Shown here: positions 1 to 6,659 of the stretch, piece after piece
How positions within the stretch are numbered: the stretch's first letter is position 1
How the letters are laid out: every line of letters begins with the position of its first letter
DNA from: Ilumatobacteraceae bacterium
Lineage (GTDB): Bacteria; Actinomycetota; Acidimicrobiia; Acidimicrobiales; Ilumatobacteraceae
Reading direction: 5' to 3'
Assembly: GCA_025463305.1 (NCBI GenBank)
Contig: JAOBWK010000049.1
Span: 1-33,398 of the forward strand
Length of the DNA stretch: 33,398 nt
The notes under the pieces: model-generated
Told to the model about the DNA's origin: nothing
Databases searched by the model: none
Seen by the model: only the letters and a program-made list of their open reading frames with translations
Translations under genes and position numbers: made by a program

Positions 1-1054
1 TGACGACCGCGTTGCTGCCGACGAACACCTCGTCGCCGAGCACGACACCCTCGTCGATGCGCACGTTGTTGCGGATGCTGGTGGTGCGACCGATGATCGC
101 ACCGCGCATCCGGCTGCGGCTGCCGACGTAGACGTTGTCGTGCAGGACGCAGCGCTCGATCTGCGCCTCGGCCTGCACGCGTACGTTGCTGCCGAGCACG
201 GTGTAGTCACCGATCTTGCACCCGGCCTCGATCTTGCAGCCCGGTCCGATCACCGCCGGGGCGAGCACGTGGGCCTCCGGGGAGACCTCGGCACCTTCGC
301 CGATGAACACGCCGTCGTTGATCCGGAAGCCGGGGAGGTCGACGGCGACCTTCTGGTCCAGCGCGTCGAACTGGGCGCTCAGGTACGCCTCCAACGTGCC
401 GACGTCGTCCCAGTAGCCCTTCATCACCGCGCCGTACAGCGGCCTGCCGGCCGCGAGCAGCGCAGGGAAGACCTCGCTCGAGAAGTCGACGCTGCGACCC
501 TCGGGGATGAACTCGAAGATCGCCGGGTCGAGCACGTAGATGCCCGTGTTGATGGTGTCGCTGAACACCTGCCCCCACGTCGGCTTCTCGAGGAAGCGAT
601 CGATGGAGCCGTCCTCGCGGGTGATGACGATGCCGAAGTCGAGCGGGTTCTCCACCGGCGTGAGGCCGATCGTGGCGACGGCCTTGTGCTCGTCGTGGAA
701 GCGCATGATGGCGCCGAGGTCGATGTCGGTCATCACGTCGCCGGAGATCACCAGGAACCGCTCGTCGAGCAGGTGCCGGGCGTTGCCGACGCTGCCGGCG
801 GTGCCGAGCGGCGTGGCTTCGTGGGCGTAGTGGATCTTCACGCCGAACTCGGTGCCGTCGCCGAAGTAGGTCTTGATCGCGTTGGCGAGGAACGCCACGG
901 TGACGACGATCTCGTCGAACCCGTGGGTGCGCAGCAGGTTGATGACGTGCTCCATCATCGGCACGTTGGCGATCGGCAGCATCGGCTTCGGTGCGTTCGA
1001 CGTGAGCGGGCGCAGACGAGTGCCCTCGCCGCCCGCCATGATGACTGCCTTCAT
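1..1054 (-). CDS. Sugar-phosphate nucleotidyltransferase, ManC/GlmU-like (3' end beyond window)
   Basis: The first 351 codons are present; the gene runs off the left edge. The product starts MKAVIMAGGEGTRLRPLT, the nucleotide-binding signature of NDP-sugar pyrophosphorylases, followed by APKPMLPIANVPM and, further on, ISGDVMTD (metal and nucleotide loop). Residues from about 255 onward are hexapeptide-repeat-like (IGEGAEVSPEAHVLAPAVIG and similar), indicating a left-handed beta-helix. Known family members make GDP-mannose or another NDP-sugar from a sugar 1-phosphate in the cytoplasm. Some actinobacterial relatives are long proteins that continue into a phosphomannomutase domain; whether this one does cannot be seen. 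The ATG overlaps the stop of the upstream lipid-synthase gene as ATGA (1051-1054), so translation is probably coupled. GDP-mannose supply would fit the phosphatidylinositol mannoside genes elsewhere in the window, but substrate specificity is inferred. Confidence 0.88.
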   Translation of the reverse strand, partial: MKAVIMAGGEGTRLRPLTSNAPKPMLPIANVPMMEHVINLLRTHGFDEIVVTVAFLANAIKTYFGDGTEFGVKIHYAHEATPLGTAGSVGNARHLLDERFLVISGDVMTDIDLGAIMRFHDEHKAVATIGLTPVENPLDFGIVITREDGSIDRFLEKPTWGQVFSDTINTGIYVLDPAIFEFIPEGRSVDFSSEVFPALLAAGRPLYGAVMKGYWDDVGTLEAYLSAQFDALDQKVAVDLPGFRINDGVFIGEGAEVSPEAHVLAPAVIGPGCKIEAGCKIGDYTVLGSNVRVQAEAQIERCVLHDNVYVGSRSRMRGAIIGRTTSIRNNVRIDEGVVLGDEVFVGSNAVV

Positions 1055-1689
1055 ATCCCGACCCCTTTGGCTGCGCGTTCGACGCGACCCTCGCGCAGGT
1101 TCTTGCGGAGTATCGGCACGTAGGCGATCGCGGTGTAGTAGCTGATGATGATGCCCGGCACGGCGAGGAGCCAGGCGGCGACCTCGAAGACGACGTGGAT
1201 GCCCAGGTCCGAGGAGCCGATGAGCAGTCCAGGGAGCGCGAACATCAGCAAGAACGTGGCCAGCTTCCCCAGGTACGTGACGTCGAAGCGCTTCATCCCG
1301 GCGATGGTGGCGATCAGGACCGTGCCGCCGAACAGCGCCTCACGGATCAGCACGAGCGCGTAGAACCAACCCGGTCCGGCGTGGTTGACGATCATCCCGA
1401 TCAGGGCGACGATGAACATCAACCGGTCGGCCGTCGGGTCGAGGACCTTGCCGAGCTCGCTCACCTGGTTGAAGTGGCGGGCGATGTATCCGTCGATCCA
1501 GTCGGTGGCCCCGAGACCGCCGAGCAGCCATGCCGCACCGGCCCGGTTGTCGCGGCCGAACAGCAGGTAGAGGAAGAGTGGGATGCAGCAGAGCCGGATC
1601 AGCGACATCACGTTCGGGATGGTGAGGATCCGGTTGGTGTCGGCTGGTGTCGGGTCTGTCGCGGGTTCGGGTGGCCCCTCTGGCATCAC
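1051..1689 (-). CDS. CDP-alcohol phosphatidyltransferase (PgsA/Cls-like)
   Basis: This is an integral membrane enzyme of the CDP-OH-P family, 212 residues long, which swaps CMP on a CDP-lipid for an alcohol. The signature D-x2-D-G-x2-A-R-x8-G-x3-D-x3-D is complete: D63, D66, G67, A70, R71, G80, D84 and D88. Several hydrophobic stretches flank it. The most likely acceptors are glycerol 3-phosphate (phosphatidylglycerophosphate synthase) or a related alcohol; the sequence alone does not settle this. A second, different member of the family lies at 28659-29354. I favour the GTG start at 1689 because a TACGCT hexamer ends 7 bases upstream, matching a leaderless pattern seen in many genes here; an ATG at 1686 follows directly. 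The stop overlaps the start of the nucleotidyltransferase gene by 4 bases, so the two form an operon. Confidence 0.87.
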   Translation of the reverse strand: MMPEGPPEPATDPTPADTNRILTIPNVMSLIRLCCIPLFLYLLFGRDNRAGAAWLLGGLGATDWIDGYIARHFNQVSELGKVLDPTADRLMFIVALIGMIVNHAGPGWFYALVLIREALFGGTVLIATIAGMKRFDVTYLGKLATFLLMFALPGLLIGSSDLGIHVVFEVAAWLLAVPGIIISYYTAIAYVPILRKNLREGRVERAAKGVGI

Positions 1690-1696
1690 GGCGGTC

Positions 1697-1702
1697 AGCG
1701 TA
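1697..1702 (-). promoter_or_regulatory. Putative -10 element of CDP-alcohol phosphatidyltransferase operon
   Basis: The minus strand reads TACGCT, followed by 7 bases and then the GTG start at 1689. This fits a sigma-70 -10 box with transcription starting at or next to the start codon. No convincing -35 element is visible. Confidence 0.45.
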
Positions 1703-1760
1703 CAACCGCGTAAGGTCTGACCATGGGAACAGGGCGGGGAACAGCCGGGACAGCGGACCG

Positions 1761-2162
1761 ATGACCACCATCTTCACGCGCATCATCCGTGGCGAGATCC
1801 CGGGCACGTTCGTGCACCGCGACGAGCAGTGCGTCGTGTTCATGTCGATCAACCCGATGGCCACCGGCCACGCGCTGGTCGTGCCGATCGAGGAGGTCGA
1901 CCGTTGGACCGACTGCTCGGCCGAGCTGGCCGCCCACCTGTTCGCCGTCGGCCACCGCGTCGCCCGCGCCCAGCAGACGGCGTTCGGTTGCGACCGGGTC
2001 GGGCTGATCATCGCCGGCTACGAGGTGCCCCACGCCCACATCCACCTCATCCCCACCGAGCACATGGGCCAGCTGTCGTTCGCGAACGCGGCCAGCTCGG
2101 TCGATCCCGCCGATCTCGCGGCCGCGGCGGCGGCCATCGCTGCCGCGCTCGAACCCGCCTGA
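1761..2162 (+). CDS. HIT family protein (histidine triad nucleotide hydrolase)
   Basis: This 133-residue protein carries the histidine triad H91-A-H93-I-H95-L-I, with H93 at the position of the catalytic nucleophile. It also has the family's N-terminal pattern FTRIIRGEIPG and GHALVVP. HIT proteins of this size hydrolyse nucleoside phosphoramidates or related nucleotide conjugates in the cytoplasm; the physiological substrate is usually unknown. The ATG at 1761 is chosen because the conserved domain begins right after it; the longer upstream reading frame is not conserved-looking. The gene is divergent from the CDP-alcohol phosphatidyltransferase gene and ends 3 bases before the RlmA-like gene, so it probably leads an operon. 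In mycobacteria a HIT gene sits beside pgsA1; here the PIP-synthase gene is about 26 kb away. Confidence 0.9.
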   Translation: MTTIFTRIIRGEIPGTFVHRDEQCVVFMSINPMATGHALVVPIEEVDRWTDCSAELAAHLFAVGHRVARAQQTAFGCDRVGLIIAGYEVPHAHIHLIPTEHMGQLSFANAASSVDPADLAAAAAAIAAALEPA

Positions 2163-2165
2163 GCG

Positions 2166-3032
2166 GTGACATCGTCCGCTGTCCGCGTCCGCTTCCGCTG
2201 CCCGGTGTGCGCGGAGCCGCTGGATGACGACGATCAGGCTGGGGCGGCCGGACTGGCCTGCAGCAACGGCCATCGCTACGACCGGGCCCGCGAGGGCTAC
2301 GTCAACCTGGTGCCCGGCGGGCGACTGAGGGGCCGACCCGCAGGCGACGACGAGGCGATGGTGCGCGCCAGGCGCGCCGTGTTCGACGCCGGGCTCTACG
2401 ACCCGATCATCGACGCGGTGGCCGACGCCATCGCCGACACGGTCAGTGCACGGGGCGCGCAGGCGATCCTCGACTGCGGTTGCGGCGAGGGCACCTACCT
2501 CGCCCGTGCCGTCGATCGCGCCGGCGCCGCCGGGTCGAGCGTGGAGGGCTGGGGCATCGACATCTCCAAGCCGGCCGTCCGGGCGGCCTCGCGACGGTTC
2601 CGCGCCCATCACCACGCCGTGGCGTCGTCGTACGCGCTGCCCTTCGCCGATGGCCTGTTCGGCGTCGCGCTCAGCGTGTTCTCGCCCCGGCCACACGACG
2701 AGATGATGCGTGTCCTCGCCCCCAACGGCGCGGCGATCGTGGTGGAGCCCGGCCCCGATCACCTCCACGAGCTGAAGGCGCTGCTCTACGACGATGCCCG
2801 TCGGCATCGCGAACCGGCGACGCCCGAGGGCCGGGAGTGGTCCGCGGTGCCGACGTCGATCGACGTCGTGCGCTTCGTGGTGGAGCTGTCCGATCCGGTG
2901 TCGCGGACAGCGCTCTTGGAGATGACCCCGTTCTGGTGGAGCGCCGACGCCACCCGTCGAGGCATCGTGGCCGAGCGGCTCGGGGCCGTCACCGCCGACA
3001 TGCGCCTGAGCGTGTTCCCCCGGCCGGCCTGA
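2166..3032 (+). CDS. RlmA-like 23S rRNA (guanine-N1) methyltransferase
   Basis: The product has 288 residues. The N-terminus forms a zinc-ribbon-like site (C12-x2-C15, C32, H36) followed by ReGYVNL, as in RlmA(I)/RlmA(II) proteins. The SAM-binding motif DCGCGEGTYL lies near residues 103-112, with the acidic DIS loop further on. Family members methylate N1 of a guanine in the 23S rRNA exit-tunnel region (G745 or G748 in E. coli numbering), and some members affect resistance to macrolides such as tylosin. Which guanine this one modifies cannot be read from the sequence. The GTG at 2166 lies 3 bases after the HIT stop codon, which suggests coupled translation; no better start fits before the Cys motif. 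Confidence 0.85.
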   Translation: MTSSAVRVRFRCPVCAEPLDDDDQAGAAGLACSNGHRYDRAREGYVNLVPGGRLRGRPAGDDEAMVRARRAVFDAGLYDPIIDAVADAIADTVSARGAQAILDCGCGEGTYLARAVDRAGAAGSSVEGWGIDISKPAVRAASRRFRAHHHAVASSYALPFADGLFGVALSVFSPRPHDEMMRVLAPNGAAIVVEPGPDHLHELKALLYDDARRHREPATPEGREWSAVPTSIDVVRFVVELSDPVSRTALLEMTPFWWSADATRRGIVAERLGAVTADMRLSVFPRPA

Positions 3033-3068
3033 CGCGTCACGCCGGCCAACCCCCGACGGGTCCGTTTG

Positions 3069-3074
3069 TAGGCT
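3069..3074 (+). promoter_or_regulatory. Putative -10 element (TAGGCT) of a leaderless gene
   Basis: TAGGCT is followed by exactly 6 bases and the ATG at 3081. No Shine-Dalgarno sequence precedes this ATG, so transcription probably begins at the start codon. Confidence 0.5.
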
Positions 3075-3080
3075 CGGACG

Positions 3081-3443
3081 ATGGCCATCGCAACGTTCTC
3101 GCTCGTCGCCTTCGACTGCCCGGATCCGCATGCGCTCGCCCGCTTCTACGGCGCCATCACCGGTTGGCCGATCGAGCGCGACGACGGCGACTGGGTGCGC
3201 CTGCGGAGCGACGGCGGTGCCACCATCGCGTTCCAGCTCGCCCCCGACCACGTGCCGCCGGTGTGGCCGAGCCGCGAGCATCCCCAGCAGGCGCACATCG
3301 ACTTCGATGTCGATGACCTCGAGCGCGGCGAGCGCGACGTGCTGGCGCTCGGCGCCACCAAGGCCGAGGTGCAGCCCGGCGAGGGCTTCACGGTGTTCAT
3401 CGATCCCGCCGGCCACCCGTTCTGCCTCGTGCTCCGCGACTGA
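3081..3443 (+). CDS. VOC superfamily (glyoxalase-like) protein
   Basis: This is a single-module vicinal-oxygen-chelate protein of 120 residues. It has the typical beta-alpha-beta-beta-beta repeats: VAFDCPDPHALARFYGAITGW near the N-terminus, HIDFDVDDLERG in the middle, and FTVFIDPAGHPFCLV at the end. The sequence is closest in style to the Glyoxalase_6 group of small actinobacterial VOC proteins, whose substrates are mostly unknown; some relatives are metal-dependent enzymes and others bind drugs. H-x-D residues near position 74 and an acidic residue in the second half could serve as metal ligands, but this is inference. The start is supported by a TAGGCT hexamer 6 bases upstream. It stands alone, between the rRNA methyltransferase gene and a membrane-protein gene. 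Confidence 0.82.
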   Translation: MAIATFSLVAFDCPDPHALARFYGAITGWPIERDDGDWVRLRSDGGATIAFQLAPDHVPPVWPSREHPQQAHIDFDVDDLERGERDVLALGATKAEVQPGEGFTVFIDPAGHPFCLVLRD

Positions 3444-3487
3444 CGCGCCGCTCACCGACGCTCCCCCGTCGGCCCGGCGGCGAGCAG

Positions 3488-3493
3488 TAACGT
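3488..3493 (+). promoter_or_regulatory. Putative -10 element (TAACGT)
   Basis: TAACGT ends 8 bases before the ATG at 3502 and is a plausible -10 box. Initiation about 7 bases downstream would leave only a 1-2 base leader. There is no SD sequence. Confidence 0.4.
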
Positions 3494-3501
3494 CGCCGGC
3501 G

Positions 3502-4296
3502 ATGCTGTTCCGCCTCGGCAACGTCACGCTGGCCCTGGTGGTGATCGTCATCGTCGGAGGTGTCACCGCGCTCGGCGTCGTGGCCGGCCGACGGTTGCAG
3601 GCCCACCACGACGACATCAAGGAGCCGATCGGCGCGGTGCAGGCGGCACTGCTGGGCTTCGTCGGTCTGCTGCTCGCGTTCGGCCTGACGATGGCCGTCG
3701 GCCGCTACGAGAACCGGCGGGCGAGCGTGGTGACCGAGGCGAACGCGATCGGCACGGCGTACCTGCGCGCCCAGACCATCGCCGAGCCGCAGCGCACTCA
3801 GTCGATCGACATCCTCCGCACGTACGCGGCGGAGCGCCTCCACCTCGCCCGGCTGGTGTCGAACAGCCGGGCGTTCACGGATTCCGTCTCGGCCAGCGGC
3901 GACATGCAACGTCGGCTGTGGAAGCTGGCCGGCGAGTCACTCGCCGCGGCCCCGCAGGACAGCGCGCCGCGGCTCTACGTCGACAGCCTGAACACGATGT
4001 TCGACGACAGTGCGAGCCGCGAAGCCGCGTTCGTCGACCGGATCCCGGACGCGGTCGTCTACCTGCAGATCGGCGGTGCTGCGGTGTCGCTGGGCGTGCT
4101 CGGTCTCTACCTCGCGACACTCGGGCGGCGGGTGCTCACCGCCGGGCTCGCCGCGCTGCTGGTGTCGATGATCCTGCTCGTCGCACTGGACCTCGACCGA
4201 CCCCAACGTGGCTTCATCACCGTGCCGTCACGCGCACTGCAGTCGCTCGTCACCTCGATGCAGCTGGATCCCGCAGCCTCCGCCCCCGGGCCGTGA
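3502..4296 (+). CDS. DUF4239 (bestrophin-like) membrane protein
   Basis: The product has 264 residues and four predicted membrane segments, in two pairs at about residues 8-29 and 44-66, then 184-204 and 211-232. A polar, probably cytoplasmic, helical stretch of about 115 residues lies between the pairs. The phrases VTEANAIGTAYLRAQ after the second segment and LDLDRPQRGFI after the last are typical of DUF4239, a family distantly related to bestrophin-type channels. No function has been shown for most members, and ion transport is only a guess. The ATG at 3502 is chosen because the upstream part of the same frame is an arginine- and serine-rich shadow of the VOC gene, and because a TAACGT box lies just before it. 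Confidence 0.78.
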   Translation: MLFRLGNVTLALVVIVIVGGVTALGVVAGRRLQAHHDDIKEPIGAVQAALLGFVGLLLAFGLTMAVGRYENRRASVVTEANAIGTAYLRAQTIAEPQRTQSIDILRTYAAERLHLARLVSNSRAFTDSVSASGDMQRRLWKLAGESLAAAPQDSAPRLYVDSLNTMFDDSASREAAFVDRIPDAVVYLQIGGAAVSLGVLGLYLATLGRRVLTAGLAALLVSMILLVALDLDRPQRGFITVPSRALQSLVTSMQLDPAASAPGP

Positions 4297-4318
4297 CGCG
4301 CATCGTCGGCGTCACCGC

Positions 4319-4324
4319 TACCGT
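4319..4324 (+). promoter_or_regulatory. Putative -10 element upstream of the YjdJ-type acetyltransferase gene
   Basis: TACCGT lies about 54 bases upstream of the ATG at 4378. It would give a leader of some 45 bases carrying the strong SD sequence GAGGAGG at 4367-4373. This contrasts with the leaderless arrangement of neighbouring genes. Confidence 0.35.
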
Positions 4325-4377
4325 GACGACGCGGACGAGGGTGGCACGCCGGCACTGGACACGACCGAGGAGGCCGG

Positions 4378-4665
4378 ATGAGCGAACAGATCGTCCACGA
4401 CGACGACCAGCTGCGTTACGAGCTGCTCGTCGACGGCACGCTCGGTGCGTACGCCGAGTACGAGTTCGACGGCGAGGACATCGTCTTCACCCACACGGTG
4501 ACCACGCCGCGGATGCGCGGCCGCGGGCTCGCCGGCAAGGTCGTGCGGCGCGCCCTCGACGACGCTCGTGCCGATGGGCGTCACGTCGTGCCCCGCTGCT
4601 GGTACGTGGCCCAGTACATCGAGCAGCACGCCCAGTACGCCGACCTGCTGGCGCCCGGCTCATGA
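4378..4665 (+). CDS. YjdJ-type GNAT N-acetyltransferase
   Basis: This short protein of 95 residues belongs to the small YjdJ/COG2388 branch of GCN5-related acetyltransferases. The acetyl-CoA pyrophosphate-binding turn is visible as RGRGLAGKVV (about residues 42-51), preceded by the strand IVFTHTVT. The C-terminal pattern PRCWYVAQYIEQHAQYADL matches the family's usual C-x-Y/F-V-x-x-Y-I-x-x-H ending. These proteins are about 90-100 residues long and lack part of the usual GNAT fold; their acceptors are unknown. A strong SD sequence, GAGGAGG, lies 4 bases before the ATG. It is followed by the thiolase gene after 31 bases, which has its own promoter-like element. Confidence 0.85.
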   Translation: MSEQIVHDDDQLRYELLVDGTLGAYAEYEFDGEDIVFTHTVTTPRMRGRGLAGKVVRRALDDARADGRHVVPRCWYVAQYIEQHAQYADLLAPGS

Positions 4666-4684
4666 GCGCGGCAGCGGCCACGGA

Positions 4685-4690
4685 TACCCT
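4685..4690 (+). promoter_or_regulatory. Putative -10 element (TACCCT) of thiolase operon
   Basis: TACCCT is followed by 6 bases and the ATG at 4697, without an SD sequence. This is the same geometry as at 3069 and several other genes here. Confidence 0.5.
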
Positions 4691-4696
4691 CGGCGG

Positions 4697-5938
4697 ATGA
4701 ACGAAGCCTGGATCATCGACGCCGTGCGCTCGCCGCGCGGCAAGGGCAAGGACACCGGATCGCTCCACGCCATCCATCCCCAACGGATCCTGGCGCAGGT
4801 GCTCGAGGCGTTGCGCGAGCGCAACGGGTTCGACACGGCCGACGTCGACGACGTGGTGATGGGCTGCGCTTCGTCCACCGGTGACCACGCGATGGACATC
4901 GCCCGGATGGCAGCGCTCGACGCGGGCTGGTCGATCGAGGCGCCGGGCGTGACGTTGAACCGCTTCTGCGGCTCGGGTCAGCAGGCCGTCAACTTCGCCG
5001 CGATGGGCGTGCTCGCGGGGTTCCAGGACCTCGTCGTGGGCGGCGGTGTGGAATCGATGTCGCGACGGGCGCCGATGCACGTCGACGGCTTCTCCGCGAA
5101 CAACCACCACCTGCGCGACGAGTACAACATGGTGTCGCAGGGCATCTCCGCCGACCTGATCGCGACGGTCGAGGGGTTCACCCGCGAGGAGTGCGACGAG
5201 CTCGCGGTCGAGAGCCAGCGGCGGGCGCAGATCGCCATCGCCGAGGGTCGCTTCGAGCGCTCGCTCGTGCCGATCCACCACGAGGATGGCACGCTCGCCC
5301 TCGATCACGACGAGTTCCCTCGCCCGGGCACCACGCTCGCCGACCTGGCCACGCTCGCGCCGAGCTTCGCCACGATGGGCGCCACCGTGAACGACGGCAT
5401 CGACGCCGCCCACGCCGGCATCACCATCGACCAGACGGCGCTGCTCACCTATCCGCACCTCGACGGGATCCGCCATGTGCACCACGCCGGCAACTCCTCG
5501 GGTGTCGTCGACGGTGCGTCGGCCGTGCTCGTGGCCTCCCCCGAGTTCGCGACCGCGCACGGGATGAAGCCGCGAGCGAAGATCACCATGACGGCGGTGG
5601 CGGGCACCGAGCCGGTCATCATGCTCACGGCCCCCGGACCGGCGGCCAAACGATGCCTCGACAAGGCCGGGATGACGTTCGACGACATCGACCTCTTCGA
5701 GGTCAACGAGGCGTTTGCCTCCGTCGTGCTGCGATTCTTCCGCGACACCGGCGTCGATCCCGCGAACGTGAACGTGAACGGGGGCGCGATGGCGCTCGGC
5801 CATCCGATCGGCGCCACCGGCGGCATCCTGATCGGCACGCTGCTCGACGAGCTCGAGCGGCGCGACCTCAGCACCGGACTGGTCACGATGTGCACCGGCG
5901 GGGGTATGGGGACCGCGACCATCATCGAGAGGATCTGA
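4697..5938 (+). CDS. Acetyl-CoA C-acyltransferase (thiolase)
   Basis: This is a thiolase of 413 residues with all three catalytic residues: C91 in NRFCGSGQQAV (acyl acceptor), H369 in ALGHPIGATG and C399 in MCTGGGMG (acid/base pair). NEAFASV carries the conserved Asn-Glu. It should cleave 3-ketoacyl-CoA to acetyl-CoA and a shortened acyl-CoA, or condense two acetyl-CoA, in the cytoplasm. Chain-length preference is not visible. No other beta-oxidation enzyme is adjacent; an acyl-CoA dehydrogenase lies 9 kb downstream. The ATG at 4697 is the only start consistent with the N-terminal strand WIIDAVRSPRG, and it sits 6 bases after a TACCCT box. The next gene starts 1 base after its stop, so the two are co-transcribed. 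Confidence 0.93.
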   Translation: MNEAWIIDAVRSPRGKGKDTGSLHAIHPQRILAQVLEALRERNGFDTADVDDVVMGCASSTGDHAMDIARMAALDAGWSIEAPGVTLNRFCGSGQQAVNFAAMGVLAGFQDLVVGGGVESMSRRAPMHVDGFSANNHHLRDEYNMVSQGISADLIATVEGFTREECDELAVESQRRAQIAIAEGRFERSLVPIHHEDGTLALDHDEFPRPGTTLADLATLAPSFATMGATVNDGIDAAHAGITIDQTALLTYPHLDGIRHVHHAGNSSGVVDGASAVLVASPEFATAHGMKPRAKITMTAVAGTEPVIMLTAPGPAAKRCLDKAGMTFDDIDLFEVNEAFASVVLRFFRDTGVDPANVNVNGGAMALGHPIGATGGILIGTLLDELERRDLSTGLVTMCTGGGMGTATIIERI

Positions 5939-5939
5939 C

Positions 5940-6257
5940 ATGAGCGACGACGCGACTCCGGCACCGACCACCGTCACGGATGCGGTGGCGTACCTGCGCG
6001 CCGAGGGCTACACCGACGATGTCGAGCTGGACGGCCGGGCGATCAACTGCGCACGCACGAACATGTCGTACGCGCTCGACAACGTGATCGTCGATCACAC
6101 CTTCCGCTTCGAAGGCGACAGCGATCCCGGCGACGAGGCCATCGTGCTCGGGCTCCGCTACCCCGACACCGACGTGCGCGCCACGCTCGTCTCGGCGTTC
6201 GGCCAGGACGCGGATCCGGCCACCACCGAGTTCCTGTCGCGGCTGCGCAGATCGTGA
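5940..6257 (+). CDS. Small conserved protein of unknown function
   Basis: The product is a soluble protein of 105 residues. It contains AVAYLRAEGYTDDVELDG, then NVIVDHTFRFEGDSDPGDEAIVLGL, and a helical C-terminus. This pattern (L-x-x-x-G-Y-T-x-D, then h-x-R-F-E-G-x-S/T-x-P-x-D) recalls a group of small proteins that databases sometimes label phosphoribosylpyrophosphate synthetase. The label has no support here, since no PRPP-binding motif is present. The ATG lies 1 base after the thiolase stop, and the stop overlaps the next start as GTGA, so it is the middle gene of a tight three-gene operon. No catalytic motif is seen. Confidence 0.7.
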   Translation: MSDDATPAPTTVTDAVAYLRAEGYTDDVELDGRAINCARTNMSYALDNVIVDHTFRFEGDSDPGDEAIVLGLRYPDTDVRATLVSAFGQDADPATTEFLSRLRRS

Positions 6258-6652
6258 GCGTGCTCTCGCGCACGCCCGTGCCGACCAGGGTCCTGCTCGG
6301 CATCCTCGGCGCGGCCGGCGTGGCCCACTTCGTCGCGCCGAAGACGTTCGACGACATCGTGCCGGAGGTGCTGCCGGGCAGCGCCCGGCTGTGGACGTAC
6401 ATCAGCGGTGTCGCCGAGCTCGGTGTCGCAGTCGGCGTGGCGATCCCGCGCACCCGCCGCCTCGGCGCGCTCGCCGCAGCCGCGCTGTTCGTCGCCGTGT
6501 TCCCGGCGAACATCAAGATGGCGATCGACTGGTCGGACCGCTCGCTGGGCGAGCGGATCGCCGCCTACGGACGTCTGCCGCTGCAGATCCCGCTGGTCTG
6601 GTTGGCCGTGACGGTGATGCGCCGGTCGGCGCACCCGGCCGCCACGTCCTGA
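6254..6652 (+). CDS. DoxX-family membrane protein
   Basis: This is a small membrane protein of 132 residues with about four hydrophobic helices. It shows the features of DoxX-like proteins: an N-terminal helix followed by GVAHFVAPKTFDDIVPEVLPGS, then YISGVAELGVAVGVAIP, and FPANIKMAIDW. DoxX relatives have been linked to quinone-related redox steps and to thiol stress, but most remain uncharacterised. The GTG start at 6254 overlaps the preceding stop as GTGA, a typical coupling arrangement. The gene converges on the M15 peptidase gene with only 7 bases between stops; no hairpin terminator is visible in that gap. Confidence 0.8.
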   Translation: MSVLSRTPVPTRVLLGILGAAGVAHFVAPKTFDDIVPEVLPGSARLWTYISGVAELGVAVGVAIPRTRRLGALAAAALFVAVFPANIKMAIDWSDRSLGERIAAYGRLPLQIPLVWLAVTVMRRSAHPAATS

Positions 6653-6659
6653 CGGTCGA

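Noticed and set aside
1695..3620. Long minus-strand open frame of 641 codons
   Set aside because: It runs antisense to the HIT, RlmA-like and VOC genes, which have clear family motifs. Its product is Arg/Gly/His-rich with no domain, as expected of a GC-rich shadow frame.
5940..6257. Phosphoribosylpyrophosphate synthetase
   Set aside because: Proteins with this pattern are sometimes given that name, but at 105 residues there is no PRPP-binding loop or nucleotide site, so I left the function open.
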